Below are positions 7,752-16,603 of a stretch of 45,986 nucleotides of DNA, piece by piece. The notes beneath the pieces were generated by a model. The model worked only from the letters and a program-made list of their open reading frames with translations. It did no database searches and was not told where the DNA came from. The position numbers and the translations under genes were made by a program. Source of the DNA: an uncultured Prevotellaceae bacterium (lineage in GTDB: Bacteria; Bacteroidota; Bacteroidia; Bacteroidales; Bacteroidaceae); NCBI GenBank assembly GCA_902762565.1, contig CACWOS010000039.1:1-45986 (forward strand). The letters run 5' to 3'. Numbering within the stretch: the stretch's first letter is position 1; each line of letters starts with the position of its first letter.

Positions 7752-9353
7752 ATGAAGAAGATATATTTATTTGCAGCAATGGGACTCATGTCACTTGCAG
7801 CACAAGCACAGGAGACCAAAGCCACTGGCGATGCCTACATGGCTGGTCAACTGGCTACAGAAGACTTAAACGGTACGGCTCGCTATGTCGGTATGGGTGG
7901 CGCGATGGATGCACTAGGAGCTGACCTGTCAGTGATGAGCACCAATCCAGCAGGTATCGGCTTGTTCCGAAAGAGTCAGGTAGCAACTTCGTTCGGCCTT
8001 AACGGTCAGGTAGATGGTAAGACATTTGCCGATGGTTCTAAGACCAATGCTTCGTTCGACCAGATAGGTTTCGTTTATTCTTCTCGGACAGGACGACAGA
8101 GCTGGATTAACATAGGATTCAATTTTCATAAGAGTCGCAACTTTGATTACGTGCTGTCGGCGGCCAACAAACTTCACGGTTCGTCGCAGGCCAATCAGAC
8201 AGCGTACAAGGACATGAATATTCAAGGTGGCATCTTCGACTATAATAACGGAAAGTATTACTTTCCGTCGCTGAAGTGTTCGCAGTTGGATGCTCTGAAC
8301 ATCAGAAACCTCGTTTTTGACCCCAACACGGGCAGCGTCTTTGACTACGACGGTCAGGACTATGAGTTCGACCGTGCGCACACGGGTTACATCGGCGAGT
8401 ACGACCTGAACCTGTCGGGTAACGTCAACAACCGTTTCTACTGGGGATTGACGGTCGGCATCAACAGCGTCCACTATAATGGCTATAGCGAGTATTTCGA
8501 ACGTCTGAACAGCGCCAGTCATCCTGAGGTGCTGATTTCTGACAATCTTAAGATTACAGGTACGGGTTATAGTGTCAAGGCAGGTGTCATCGTACGCCCC
8601 TTTGAAGAGTCTGCATTCCGTATTGGTGCTGCTGTGTCGTCACCAACGTTTTATAAGCTCACCACCAGCAACAATACCAGTATTGGTTCTGGCGTAGACA
8701 CTGAGTTAGCCAACGAAGACTTCCGTTTCAACACACCCTGGAAGTTTAGTTTCTCAGCAGGACATACCATCGGAACAAAACTGGCCTTAGGTGCTGTTTA
8801 TGAGTATTCTGATTACGCTGCTTGCGACATGCGCACTATCGATGGCTATACCTATGACTCATGGAGCGACACAGAGTATGCAAACAGTTCGAGCGATCAG
8901 GCTATGAAGCGCCTGATAGAGAAAACCCTTCGTGGCGTGTCGACTCTTAAGTTAGGTGCAGAAATCAAACCAGTACCTGATTTGTCTCTCCGTTTTGGCT
9001 ACAACTATGTATCGCCTGTCTATCAGTCGAATGCAGTACGTGACCAGACTATACCGTCACCAGGTGTCTACTATGCCTCGTCGACAGATTATACGAACTG
9101 GAAGGATACGCATCGCTTTACCTTTGGTATCGGTACTAATATTGATAAATTCCGTTTCGATTTGGCTTACCAGTATCAGACACGTGATGGCGAATTTTTT
9201 CCTTTTATGAATAACTATTCGACCAGCTTCGATGCATATGATGCCGATGGTAATACGACTGGCAACATTGTTACACTGACTAACAGCTGCGACCCAGTCA
9301 AGGTGAAAGACCGTCGTCATCAGGTAATCTGTACACTCAGTTACACATTCTAA
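7752..9353 (+). CDS. OmpP1/FadL-type outer membrane beta-barrel protein
   Basis: A 533-residue protein with a signal peptide (about 1-20, ending AQA). The mature N-terminus (TARYVGMGGAMDALGADLSV followed by STNPAGIG) has the NPA-type motif of the OmpP1/FadL/TodX transporters, a group often called hemin receptor in Bacteroidales. The rest alternates in short amphipathic strands and ends in an aromatic residue (CTLSYTF), as expected for BAM-dependent barrels. The family takes up hydrophobic compounds in other bacteria; the substrate here is unknown. Confidence 0.85.
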   Translation: MKKIYLFAAMGLMSLAAQAQETKATGDAYMAGQLATEDLNGTARYVGMGGAMDALGADLSVMSTNPAGIGLFRKSQVATSFGLNGQVDGKTFADGSKTNASFDQIGFVYSSRTGRQSWINIGFNFHKSRNFDYVLSAANKLHGSSQANQTAYKDMNIQGGIFDYNNGKYYFPSLKCSQLDALNIRNLVFDPNTGSVFDYDGQDYEFDRAHTGYIGEYDLNLSGNVNNRFYWGLTVGINSVHYNGYSEYFERLNSASHPEVLISDNLKITGTGYSVKAGVIVRPFEESAFRIGAAVSSPTFYKLTTSNNTSIGSGVDTELANEDFRFNTPWKFSFSAGHTIGTKLALGAVYEYSDYAACDMRTIDGYTYDSWSDTEYANSSSDQAMKRLIEKTLRGVSTLKLGAEIKPVPDLSLRFGYNYVSPVYQSNAVRDQTIPSPGVYYASSTDYTNWKDTHRFTFGIGTNIDKFRFDLAYQYQTRDGEFFPFMNNYSTSFDAYDADGNTTGNIVTLTNSCDPVKVKDRRHQVICTLSYTF

Positions 9354-9369
9354 ATCGGTTGAAAATTAT

Positions 9370-9525
9370 ATGCAAAGTAACATTATTTATTATGTAGCCC
9401 TGCTGCTGGTCATCATCATAGGCTTCGTTGTTGTCAAGAAGGTTGCCTCGTGTATGATAAAGAGCGTCATTACTATCGTGCTCATTGCAGTAGCCGTAGC
9501 ACTATACTGGTTCTATCTGAGGTAG
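9370..9525 (+). CDS. 51-residue membrane protein with two predicted helices
   Basis: The small frame MQSNIIYYVALLLVIIIGFV continues through VKKVASCMIKS to a second hydrophobic helix ending WFYLR. The predicted hairpin has helices at about residues 6-22 and 33-49 with a short basic, Cys-containing turn. It starts 16 bases after the barrel gene and ends before a terminator, which supports a real gene. I recall similar tiny proteins in Bacteroidales but know no function. Confidence 0.65.
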   Translation: MQSNIIYYVALLLVIIIGFVVVKKVASCMIKSVITIVLIAVAVALYWFYLR

Positions 9526-9539
9526 GGTTGTATAAGAAT

Positions 9540-9586
9540 CCAAAAAGAAAGAGAGACATCGTCCAATATGAGCGGTGTCTCTCTCC
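9540..9586 (-). terminator. Terminator between menA and the 51-residue gene
   Basis: A 9-pair perfect stem AGAGAGACA (9550-9558) with TGTCTCTCT (9576-9584). On the minus strand it is followed by TTCTTTTT, a good T-tract for menA. On the plus strand the tail is only CCTTATAT, so it may work weakly in that direction. Confidence 0.75.
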
Positions 9587-9611
9587 TTATATAGTATTCT
9601 GATATACATAT

Positions 9612-10502
9612 CTATATTAATAGGAGGCCGAGCGTGACGCAGAGACCATAGACAAAAATGTTGCGAGCAGTCTCGCCTAAACACTCGTTGAGTTGGCGGC
9701 CTTCGTGGATGCGACGGAGTTTGAGCCACGTGAAGACGTGTAGCAGCAGATAGATGAAAGGTAGCACGAAGGCGAGAATATGACCATTGGCCCAAAATAG
9801 TAGGCCTGCGAGAACAGCAACGATGCCGATGGCAAGATAAAGCCATTCGGCAGCCTCAGCACCAATCTTAACAACAAGGGTCTGTTTGCCATCACGACGA
9901 TCGACATCGCGATCACGGTAATTGTTGACAATGAGAAGCCCGTCAATAACGAGTCCGCAGGCCAATGAGGCTACGACAACAATGAGTGGGCATGTGTGGA
10001 GCTGAACGTAATAGGTGCAGCAGACTGGTACGATGCCAAAAAAGACAAGCACCAACACGTCGCCTAAACCTACATAGGAGAGGTGGGTCGTATAGAGAAA
10101 ACAGAACACCACACAGAACAGTCCGATGAGCAACATCTCAAGGCCACCGAAGAATATGAGAGGCAGTCCAACGATGCAGGCTAATACTGTGGTAAAGGCA
10201 ATGGCGCGCTTCATAGCATCAATGCTGACCCATCCTTGTGTGCATGCACGAAGCGGTCCGAGACGTGTCGCTTCGTCGTCATTGCCTCGGACATAGTCAA
10301 AGAAGTCGTTGACGAAGTTGGCATCAATCTGCATGATAAACGCAAAAAGCAGGCATAGCACAGCAGCCAAAGGGCTAAACGTACCATACTCCAATGAGTC
10401 GAGATAGGCCAAAGCGATACCTATCATGACGGGAACGGCTGCGCCAGTAAGCGTCTTGGGACGAGCTGCAAGTACCCACGCTTTAAGGGAGTTTTGTTTC
10501 AT
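9612..10502 (-). CDS. menA: 1,4-dihydroxy-2-naphthoate polyprenyltransferase MenA
   Basis: MenA prenylates DHNA at the membrane to make demethylmenaquinone, the precursor of the menaquinone used in anaerobic respiration. The 296-residue UbiA-family protein has LAARPKTLTGAAVPVMIG at the start, the first Asp-rich motif NFVNDFFDYVRGNDDEATR (N65-R80) and the second in NNYRDRDVDRRDGKQT, with about 8 membrane helices. The chosen ATG (10502) is one of two adjacent Met codons and overlaps the end of the upstream HD gene by about 20 bases, implying coupling. Confidence 0.93.
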   Translation of the reverse strand: MKQNSLKAWVLAARPKTLTGAAVPVMIGIALAYLDSLEYGTFSPLAAVLCLLFAFIMQIDANFVNDFFDYVRGNDDEATRLGPLRACTQGWVSIDAMKRAIAFTTVLACIVGLPLIFFGGLEMLLIGLFCVVFCFLYTTHLSYVGLGDVLVLVFFGIVPVCCTYYVQLHTCPLIVVVASLACGLVIDGLLIVNNYRDRDVDRRDGKQTLVVKIGAEAAEWLYLAIGIVAVLAGLLFWANGHILAFVLPFIYLLLHVFTWLKLRRIHEGRQLNECLGETARNIFVYGLCVTLGLLLI

Positions 10503-11118
10503 CATCAAAGATTTTATCAAAGATGGGACGCATGTTATTCGGATGTTCTATGAGCTCACGTAATTCGTTGAGCCAGCGTTCGTTCTGCGAACCACTAATC
10601 CAAAGGTGGATATAGCCTCGGGTGGAATATTTCTCTTCAAGGTGCTGGAGTAGTCGCTGCCAATGGCCTTCACGGTCGAACTGGGCATAGTTGGCCAGTC
10701 CGAACTGGATGGTGCGGCGTATGACATTGTTAGGTTCAAGGTCACGATCGGCTTCAGCAACTATTTTTCCGAAAATGCTGCGAGGCGCACGCGAGGCAGA
10801 AGCACGATGGTCTTCTACAGCTTCCTTCATCAGCCGAAGTTGTTCGGGAGAAAACCAGCGCTTGAGACGAGCATCGGCCATGAGTATCTTGCCACTAGTA
10901 AGGTGGTGAATGGCACGCGGTCCAGTGAGCCCCAAGTCATGATAAGCAGCAATAGCGTAGACCATGTCGACATCAGCTCCCGTCTGTTGAGCCAGTTGCA
11001 ATGAACTGCGTATGACGCGTGTGACGTGTTCCATATTGTGGGCACGGTCGAACTGCTGATATTGTGGCAATATCTGCGTCTCGATAAACTCAACGAGATC
11101 AAGCGACGGATTCTTCAT
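10483..11118 (-). CDS. HD-domain protein
   Basis: A 211-residue soluble protein with an HD metal-phosphohydrolase core: H31 in HNMEHV, the H60-D61 pair in AAYHDLGL, and later EDHRAS and EADRDLE. The family hydrolyses phosphate esters, often of nucleotides; the substrate cannot be read from the sequence. The C-terminal part (GLANYAQFDREGHWQRLLQH onward) is not a domain I recognise. It overlaps menA and lies 40 bases downstream of the putative porin gene, so porin-HD-menA may be one transcript. Confidence 0.85.
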   Translation of the reverse strand: MKNPSLDLVEFIETQILPQYQQFDRAHNMEHVTRVIRSSLQLAQQTGADVDMVYAIAAYHDLGLTGPRAIHHLTSGKILMADARLKRWFSPEQLRLMKEAVEDHRASASRAPRSIFGKIVAEADRDLEPNNVIRRTIQFGLANYAQFDREGHWQRLLQHLEEKYSTRGYIHLWISGSQNERWLNELRELIEHPNNMRPIFDKIFDDETKLP

Positions 11119-11130
11119 TTTCTATTTTTT

Positions 11131-11156
11131 CGTTATATAGTGATAACGTAATATCG
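11131..11156 (-). repeat. Octad-type array upstream of the HD gene
   Basis: CG dinucleotides at 11131, 11147 and 11155 are spaced 16 and 8 bases. The flanks CGTTATA and ACGTAATATCG also occur in the array at 27816-27871, where one octad fewer separates them. It fills most of the 40-base gap between the porin and HD genes. Confidence 0.6.
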
Positions 11157-11158
11157 GG

Positions 11159-13546
11159 TTAGTTATAGAAGTTCCATGATACACCGAAATGCATGATGCG
11201 CCCATTGGTAGGATAGTGGGGTGTGAGGAAATAGTTCTTGTTGCCCGAACCACCATTGACGTGACTATATGCAATAAAGAAGCGCGTACGCTTTAGGTGC
11301 AGGTTGGCATAGACATCGGCCCAAGGGTAGCCACCGAGTTCCACACGGCTGGCAGCATTTTGCTGGATGGCAAACTGTCCGAGCTGGGGCACATAATCGG
11401 GTGCATAATACTTGGTGAAGTATGTGACGCAACCACCTAATTCGACGCTGAGTACGCGAGCTATCTTGAACTTCAGATATAGATTAGACCAGATGTTGAG
11501 GTCGGGCAGGGGAAGCACATTGGAATTACTGGAATTCTGATAGGTAACAATGTTCTCCCAGTTGATGATACCCCATCGGAAATTCTGACGCAGTTGTGCC
11601 GTGAGCACGTTGATATTGCCTGAAGTCTGATAGACACCAGCATTGAGTTGGTTTCGGTTTAAATTCTCGTCGAGAGCATAACTCATGCCGAAATAGGTGT
11701 AGTTTTGAATCTCGTCAATGGCGACACGTAACTGGGTGTTCGTCTTCTGATAGCTGAAGAGGCCCTCAATATGTGTATGTGTCTCGCTCTCCAATGACTG
11801 ATCCCACCAGAGATGTTTAGAATGATATTTTTCCTGGAAGAAACAGGGCGTGGTGCGACGGAAGAATGCTTTAGCAGCTAATTGGACTGTATCGCCAAAC
11901 AGTGCGAAATTGACATCGGTATTGAAGTCGACAGCCAGAGAACCAGCATCCAGACCTGTCACGCCTAGTTCACCAACCAGGTTAAAGTGGAGCGTGCGAC
12001 CTTGTGTCTTAGAAAGCTGGGCACCGATATTGGTACAGTGTCCCGTCCAACTATTGAGGATATAACGGTTGCTGCCATCAGTCATCAACTCTGGCATTTG
12101 ATACTTGCGGTATTCAAACGAAGCAAAGAGCTTTAGACCGGCTTTGACATATTTATTAAAGCCTTCGAGCAGCGCCAAACCAATGGTATTCTTGATAGAT
12201 GAGTACTTATACTGGTCGTAGATAGAGTCGCCAGCATAGGCATTATCCATATTCATATTATAATAGGTGTTGGCATAATAGTCTTTCGGACTTTTGTAAG
12301 CCTGATAGATATGGTCGTAGCCGTTGATGTCAAGGGTATGGATGATGCTGGTTACAGGCACATACTCCTTCTTCATCGTTGCATCGATAGAGTCCTGAAT
12401 AGCCTGCAGACGATTTAAACTGTCAATTTCTGCCTGTGAATGGGTCTGGACACGTGTGGTATCGATGACTTCGATAGGTTTATCCTTGACGGGCTCGTCA
12501 CCCATGATCTTGGCATCTTTCGGACGCCCCATCGGTTTTTTGTCATCAGTCTTCGCAGAAGGCTTACGATCACGAGACCTAGACTTAACATTCCCATCGC
12601 CTTCTTTATCTTCCTTCTCTTCCTTCTTGTTCTTCTTAGCTGATGCAGCAGCAAACTGTCGGGCTTTAATCTCCTCATCGGTCATCTTCACCTTTCGATA
12701 GAATCCGATATTGTAGCGATGTGATAGAAACAGATGATGGGAGTCGTGTCGATTCCAGTTGTTCGAAAGCACAGTCGGAATTTCTTCCTCTGTAAACTGC
12801 TCAGGCTCAAGTTCAGGGTGTGTGATGAGGTTGTCGTTTACAATACCACCATTCTCAGTGTTCTTACGATGATACAACGAAGCCATGAGGTGCATCTGAT
12901 AACGGTCACCACGATAGGAGCCAAAAAGCGTGGCACGGAAGTTACTATTGCTCTGATTCTGATAGTATCCCATGCCATAATAATAGTCGAGATCAAAGCC
13001 AAAGCCTAAACGTTTACCTGCATTGACGGCAAATTTTGCGTCGATATGGTCTTCACCATGCTGTTTGTCGCCACAGTTCTCATAGGAGATATGGGTATAG
13101 GGTGACAGCGTGTTGGTGAATAGAAACTCATCTGGTTGCTTGGTGGTATAGTCTAAGGGCTGTGTGAAGAAAAACTCTTCTGTTTTTCGTCGGTCGATGA
13201 ATATACGACTCAATCGTGGCGTATAGTTATTACCAGTGGTGTTGTATTCGCCATAAAGGCCAGTGTTATAGATTGAATTCTGATAGAGATGGGGCATGGT
13301 GTCGAGTTTGGCAGGACGTATGTCGCCAAAACGACGGTCGACAGTCCACACCCATACCCCCTTAGGCACCTCTTTCTCACCTTTCACGGAGTCACGTTTG
13401 TTGGGATTGAAGTTCTGGTTGCCATATTCATCATATTGATTGATATTGCCATTGGCATCCATCTCATTATACACCTGAGCTTGCACACCACGGGGCATGC
13501 AGAGCATGAGAAGCAACAATAGTAGTGATAGCACTGTCTTGTTCAT
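11159..13546 (-). CDS. Putative porin (Porin_10-like outer membrane barrel)
   Basis: A 795-residue outer-membrane protein with a signal peptide (about 1-23, ending VQA). The early region (GVWVWTVDRRFGDIRP and RLSRIFIDRR) is characteristic of the large Bacteroidetes putative-porin family; later strands alternate Tyr/Asn-rich segments and the protein ends GVSWNFYN. An unusual Lys/Glu/Arg-rich insert of about 60 residues (about 300-362), with SRSRDRKPSAK and GRPKDAK, interrupts the barrel and must form a loop. The start overlaps the stop of the 55-residue gene by ATGA, so the two are translationally coupled. Confidence 0.85.
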   Translation of the reverse strand: MNKTVLSLLLLLLMLCMPRGVQAQVYNEMDANGNINQYDEYGNQNFNPNKRDSVKGEKEVPKGVWVWTVDRRFGDIRPAKLDTMPHLYQNSIYNTGLYGEYNTTGNNYTPRLSRIFIDRRKTEEFFFTQPLDYTTKQPDEFLFTNTLSPYTHISYENCGDKQHGEDHIDAKFAVNAGKRLGFGFDLDYYYGMGYYQNQSNSNFRATLFGSYRGDRYQMHLMASLYHRKNTENGGIVNDNLITHPELEPEQFTEEEIPTVLSNNWNRHDSHHLFLSHRYNIGFYRKVKMTDEEIKARQFAAASAKKNKKEEKEDKEGDGNVKSRSRDRKPSAKTDDKKPMGRPKDAKIMGDEPVKDKPIEVIDTTRVQTHSQAEIDSLNRLQAIQDSIDATMKKEYVPVTSIIHTLDINGYDHIYQAYKSPKDYYANTYYNMNMDNAYAGDSIYDQYKYSSIKNTIGLALLEGFNKYVKAGLKLFASFEYRKYQMPELMTDGSNRYILNSWTGHCTNIGAQLSKTQGRTLHFNLVGELGVTGLDAGSLAVDFNTDVNFALFGDTVQLAAKAFFRRTTPCFFQEKYHSKHLWWDQSLESETHTHIEGLFSYQKTNTQLRVAIDEIQNYTYFGMSYALDENLNRNQLNAGVYQTSGNINVLTAQLRQNFRWGIINWENIVTYQNSSNSNVLPLPDLNIWSNLYLKFKIARVLSVELGGCVTYFTKYYAPDYVPQLGQFAIQQNAASRVELGGYPWADVYANLHLKRTRFFIAYSHVNGGSGNKNYFLTPHYPTNGRIMHFGVSWNFYN

Positions 13547-13710
13547 ATCTTCATCAGTCTCAGTGTCACTTCGATAAATTTAAACACCATAGAGCCAAGG
13601 ATGATATAGGTGCCTAATTCGTGGTTGTGCAGATAGAACACCAACATACCAGTAGCCGCCCCAACAACAAAGATGAGGTTGAGCCAGTTGCGCAGTGAAC
13701 GAATGCTCAT
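13543..13710 (-). CDS. 55-residue membrane protein
   Basis: A small frame beginning MSIRSLRNWLNLIFVVGAAT and ending IEVTLRLMKI, with two predicted membrane helices (about 10-27 and 32-48) and basic ends. Its start overlaps the DUF4468 gene stop and its stop overlaps the porin start, both as ATGA. This sandwich is strong evidence that it is translated. I recall similar short proteins in Bacteroides but know no function. A helper role for the flanking envelope proteins is only a guess. Confidence 0.8.
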   Translation of the reverse strand: MSIRSLRNWLNLIFVVGAATGMLVFYLHNHELGTYIILGSMVFKFIEVTLRLMKI

Positions 13711-14327
13711 TTCAACAACGACTCAAATTTGTTAAACAGGAAGTCCTTGCGGTCGATGGTCTTACGACGGAATTTGCCACTAATTGGCAACAGTTTGGTG
13801 TTCTTTTTGTTGACGGCCTCTTTGTCAGTAATCCACTCCTCTGCAGTCATATGCTGAGGACTGCGCTCTTCCTCATAGAGATAGCGGATACGCGTCATCT
13901 TGATGTCGGCCCTGCCGTCGCTGCACTGAGCATTCAGAGCATACATAAAACGTGTGCGGTCAAGGGAAAGTGCGGTCTTCTTGAAAACGAGCCATTCTTG
14001 ATAAGCACCAGTAATCTCGTGCTTGTCAGCATCGGCTGTTATAATCTTCGATTGAATCTGGTTGGTGGTCTTGGTCATACGCTCCATGTACTGTAACAGG
14101 ATGTCGTAGATTTGAGCTGCCGTCTTGCCAGGAGCATTGATACTAGTGCTGAATACAACTTTTCCGTCGACTTCAGGTACGGCACCCTTCAGATATTTTT
14201 CATCGACTTTGGGCTTGGCTTTCGCTTCTTTTTTAACCTCTTCTTCTTCGTTAATTTCCCAAGTGTTGTCCTGTGCCCACAGCGTGAGTGGCACGAGAGC
14301 GAGCATGGTAAAGAATAATTTTTTCAT
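13707..14327 (-). CDS. DUF4468 domain-containing exported protein
   Basis: A 206-residue protein with a signal peptide (about 1-19, ending LWAQ), an acidic/Lys linker (about 24-45, EEEEVKKEAKAKPK) and a DUF4468 domain (about 50-200). That domain has a TBP-like fold common in Bacteroidales; its biochemical role is unknown. A longer frame reaches 14405, but that would cross the -7 element, so ATG 14327 (or 14330 next to it) is chosen. It is the first gene of an operon with the 55-residue protein and the porin, joined by ATGA overlaps. Confidence 0.85.
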   Translation of the reverse strand: MKKLFFTMLALVPLTLWAQDNTWEINEEEEVKKEAKAKPKVDEKYLKGAVPEVDGKVVFSTSINAPGKTAAQIYDILLQYMERMTKTTNQIQSKIITADADKHEITGAYQEWLVFKKTALSLDRTRFMYALNAQCSDGRADIKMTRIRYLYEEERSPQHMTAEEWITDKEAVNKKNTKLLPISGKFRRKTIDRKDFLFNKFESLLK

Positions 14328-14372
14328 CATACGTATGTGTCTTTTGTTGTTAATCTTATTTTTAATTTGGTG

Positions 14373-14413
14373 CAAAAATACAAATAATAATTTGTAATTG
14401 TGCACGTGCGCAA
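14373..14413 (-). promoter_or_regulatory. Promoter and possible operator of the DUF4468-porin operon
   Basis: TATTTTTG (14373-14380, minus strand) matches TAnnTTTG. Where the -33 element should be lies a near-perfect 16-base palindrome, TTGTGCACGTGCGCAA (14398-14413, one mismatched pair). A palindrome covering the -33 position suggests a binding site for a dimeric regulator; no regulator gene is adjacent. Confidence 0.5.
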
Positions 14414-14445
14414 GAAATGTGGGCCGTTTTTTTGATTTTTTAATC

Positions 14446-16476
14446 TTATTTCAATTCTAGCTCTTTCTGCAATCGTATGATTTCGTCTCGATACTGCGCG
14501 GCCTGTAAGAAGTCGAGCTTCTTGGCAGCATCCTTCATGAGACGAGTGGTTTGAGCAATACTCTTCTCCAATTGTGGACGAGTCATACGCTCAATGATGG
14601 GATCGGCTGCATAAGCGGCTTCTGAGGGGCCGATATAGACGGTTGAAGCTGAGCCTTCTTGGCTGTTTGCAGAATCATCGAACTGGTGTAGATCGCTCTG
14701 TTTCAGTGATTTCTGAATCTGAGTAGGTGTGATACCATGTTCCTCATTATATTTTAACTGCTTAGTACGTCGACGTAGTGTCTCGTCGATGGTGAGTTGC
14801 ATGGAGGCCGTGATATTGTCGGCATACATGATGACTTTGCCATTGACGTTACGAGCAGCACGACCAGCTGTCTGCGTCAGACTGCGATGGGAGCGGAGGA
14901 ATCCCTCCTTGTCAGCATCTAAAATGGCTACTAGTGACACTTCCGGCAGATCGAGACCTTCACGAAGGAGATTGACGCCAACCAGCACGTCAAAAGTACC
15001 ATTGCGAAGATTCTCTAGGATTTTAACTCGTTCTAAGGTTGTCACTTCGCTATGGATGTATGCCGTCTGTATGCCATGATTCAGCAGATATTCACTTAAT
15101 TCCTCAGCCATACGCTTGGTAAGTGTGGTAATCAGTACGCGTTCCTTATGTTCTATGCGCTGGTGAATTTCTTCTAATAGGTCGTCAATCTGATTCTCAG
15201 TGGGACGTACTTCTATCTCTGGATCCAACAAACCCGTTGGACGGATGACTTGTTCAACAACAACGCCTTCGGCTTCGTTAAGTTCGTAGTCGGCTGGTGT
15301 TGCAGAGACGTAGATGACCTGATGGGTCATTGCATTGAACTCATCGAATGTCAGTGGTCTGTTGTCGAAGGCAGCAGGCAGACGGAAACCATATTCCACA
15401 AGATTGGTTTTACGAGCTCGGTCACCTCCCCACATCGCACCGATTTGGGGCACTGATACGTGGCTCTCGTCAATCACCATCAAATAGTCGTCAGGGAAAA
15501 AGTCGAGCAGACAATATGGACGTTCGCCTGCCTGTCTACCATCAAAATAGCGGCTGTAGTTCTCAATACCTGAACAGTGACCTAGTTCCTTAATCATCTC
15601 CATGTCATACTCTACGCGTTCTTTTATACGCTGTGCTTTGATGCCGTCACCTAATTCCTCAAAGAAAGCGACTTGTTTTACTAGGTCGTCCTGAATGTTG
15701 CGAATGGCTATGTTTGTCTGTTCCTGCGTGGTCATAAAGAGGTTAGCAGGATAGAGTTTATATGCTTCAAATTTTGCCATCCGTTGCATGGTGACAGCAT
15801 CAAGTTCTTCGATGGAGTCAATCTCGTCATCCCAGAACGTGATGCGTAGGATAACCTCACTATAGGCTAGTGCAATATCGACGGTGTCGCCCTTTACACG
15901 GAAAGAGCCACGCTTCAGTTCAATGTCGTTACGAACATAGAGAGCAGATACTAATTTTCTTAACAATGCATTACGATCAAGAATCTGTCCACAATGAATC
16001 TCAATAATATTTTCGTTGAGCGCCATCGGGCTTCCCATACCATAAATACATGAAACAGAAGATACAACGACAACATCTTTTCTTCCTGACATTAAACTAC
16101 TTACTGCTCGTAGTCTAAGCCTGTCTATTTCTTCGTTGATGGCTAGGTCTTTTTCGATGTAAGTGTCGGTGGTCGGTAAGTAGGCTTCTGGCTGATAGTA
16201 GTCGTAATAGCTGACATAATATTCGACTGCATTGTCAGGAAAGAAGCCTCGCATCTCCTCATAAAGTTGGGCTGCCAATGTTTTGTTGTGCGACAAGATT
16301 AGAGTGGGCTTGTTGATATTTGCAATTACATTTGCAATAGTAAAGGTCTTGCCAGAGCCTGTTACCCCCAATAATACCTGTGCCTTGTCGCCTCGCAATA
16401 GTCCATCTGTGAGCTGTTGGATGGCTTCCGGCTGGTCGCCTGTTGGTTTGTATTTTGATGTCAATTCGAAGTTCAT
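14446..16476 (-). CDS. uvrB: Excinuclease ABC subunit UvrB
   Basis: UvrB is the damage-verification helicase of nucleotide excision repair and partners UvrA and UvrC. The 676-residue protein has Walker A (GVTGSGKTFT, K43), the beta-hairpin region (YYDYYQPEAYLP, about 95-106), helicase motifs such as VIDESH, and the C-terminal UVR motif (LDFLQAAQYRDEIIRLQKEL) that contacts UvrC. ATG 16476 gives the standard N-terminus; a TTG-initiated extension would overlap the promoter. It is transcribed divergently from bamD. Confidence 0.98.
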   Translation of the reverse strand: MNFELTSKYKPTGDQPEAIQQLTDGLLRGDKAQVLLGVTGSGKTFTIANVIANINKPTLILSHNKTLAAQLYEEMRGFFPDNAVEYYVSYYDYYQPEAYLPTTDTYIEKDLAINEEIDRLRLRAVSSLMSGRKDVVVVSSVSCIYGMGSPMALNENIIEIHCGQILDRNALLRKLVSALYVRNDIELKRGSFRVKGDTVDIALAYSEVILRITFWDDEIDSIEELDAVTMQRMAKFEAYKLYPANLFMTTQEQTNIAIRNIQDDLVKQVAFFEELGDGIKAQRIKERVEYDMEMIKELGHCSGIENYSRYFDGRQAGERPYCLLDFFPDDYLMVIDESHVSVPQIGAMWGGDRARKTNLVEYGFRLPAAFDNRPLTFDEFNAMTHQVIYVSATPADYELNEAEGVVVEQVIRPTGLLDPEIEVRPTENQIDDLLEEIHQRIEHKERVLITTLTKRMAEELSEYLLNHGIQTAYIHSEVTTLERVKILENLRNGTFDVLVGVNLLREGLDLPEVSLVAILDADKEGFLRSHRSLTQTAGRAARNVNGKVIMYADNITASMQLTIDETLRRRTKQLKYNEEHGITPTQIQKSLKQSDLHQFDDSANSQEGSASTVYIGPSEAAYAADPIIERMTRPQLEKSIAQTTRLMKDAAKKLDFLQAAQYRDEIIRLQKELELK

Positions 16477-16482
16477 AATGTG

Positions 16483-16490
16483 CAAAGGTA
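16483..16490 (-). promoter_or_regulatory. -7 element for uvrB
   Basis: TACCTTTG on the minus strand ends only 6 bases before the uvrB start codon, which implies a leaderless or nearly leaderless mRNA. No clear -33 TTTG is seen. Confidence 0.6.
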
Positions 16491-16552
16491 TGTATTTTCA
16501 TCGTAAAAAACGTTATCTTAAGGGAGAAATTGCTAAAAAAGGTTCTATTTCC

Positions 16553-16583
16553 TTTGCTTTTCCATAGAAAATTAGTAATTTTG
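16553..16583 (+). promoter_or_regulatory. Promoter for the bamD operon
   Basis: TTTG (16553-16556), a 19-base spacer and TAATTTTG (16576-16583) form a full Bacteroidetes promoter. The start codon is 20 bases downstream. Confidence 0.75.
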
Positions 16584-16603
16584 CACGTCAAAAACAGAAA
16601 AAG

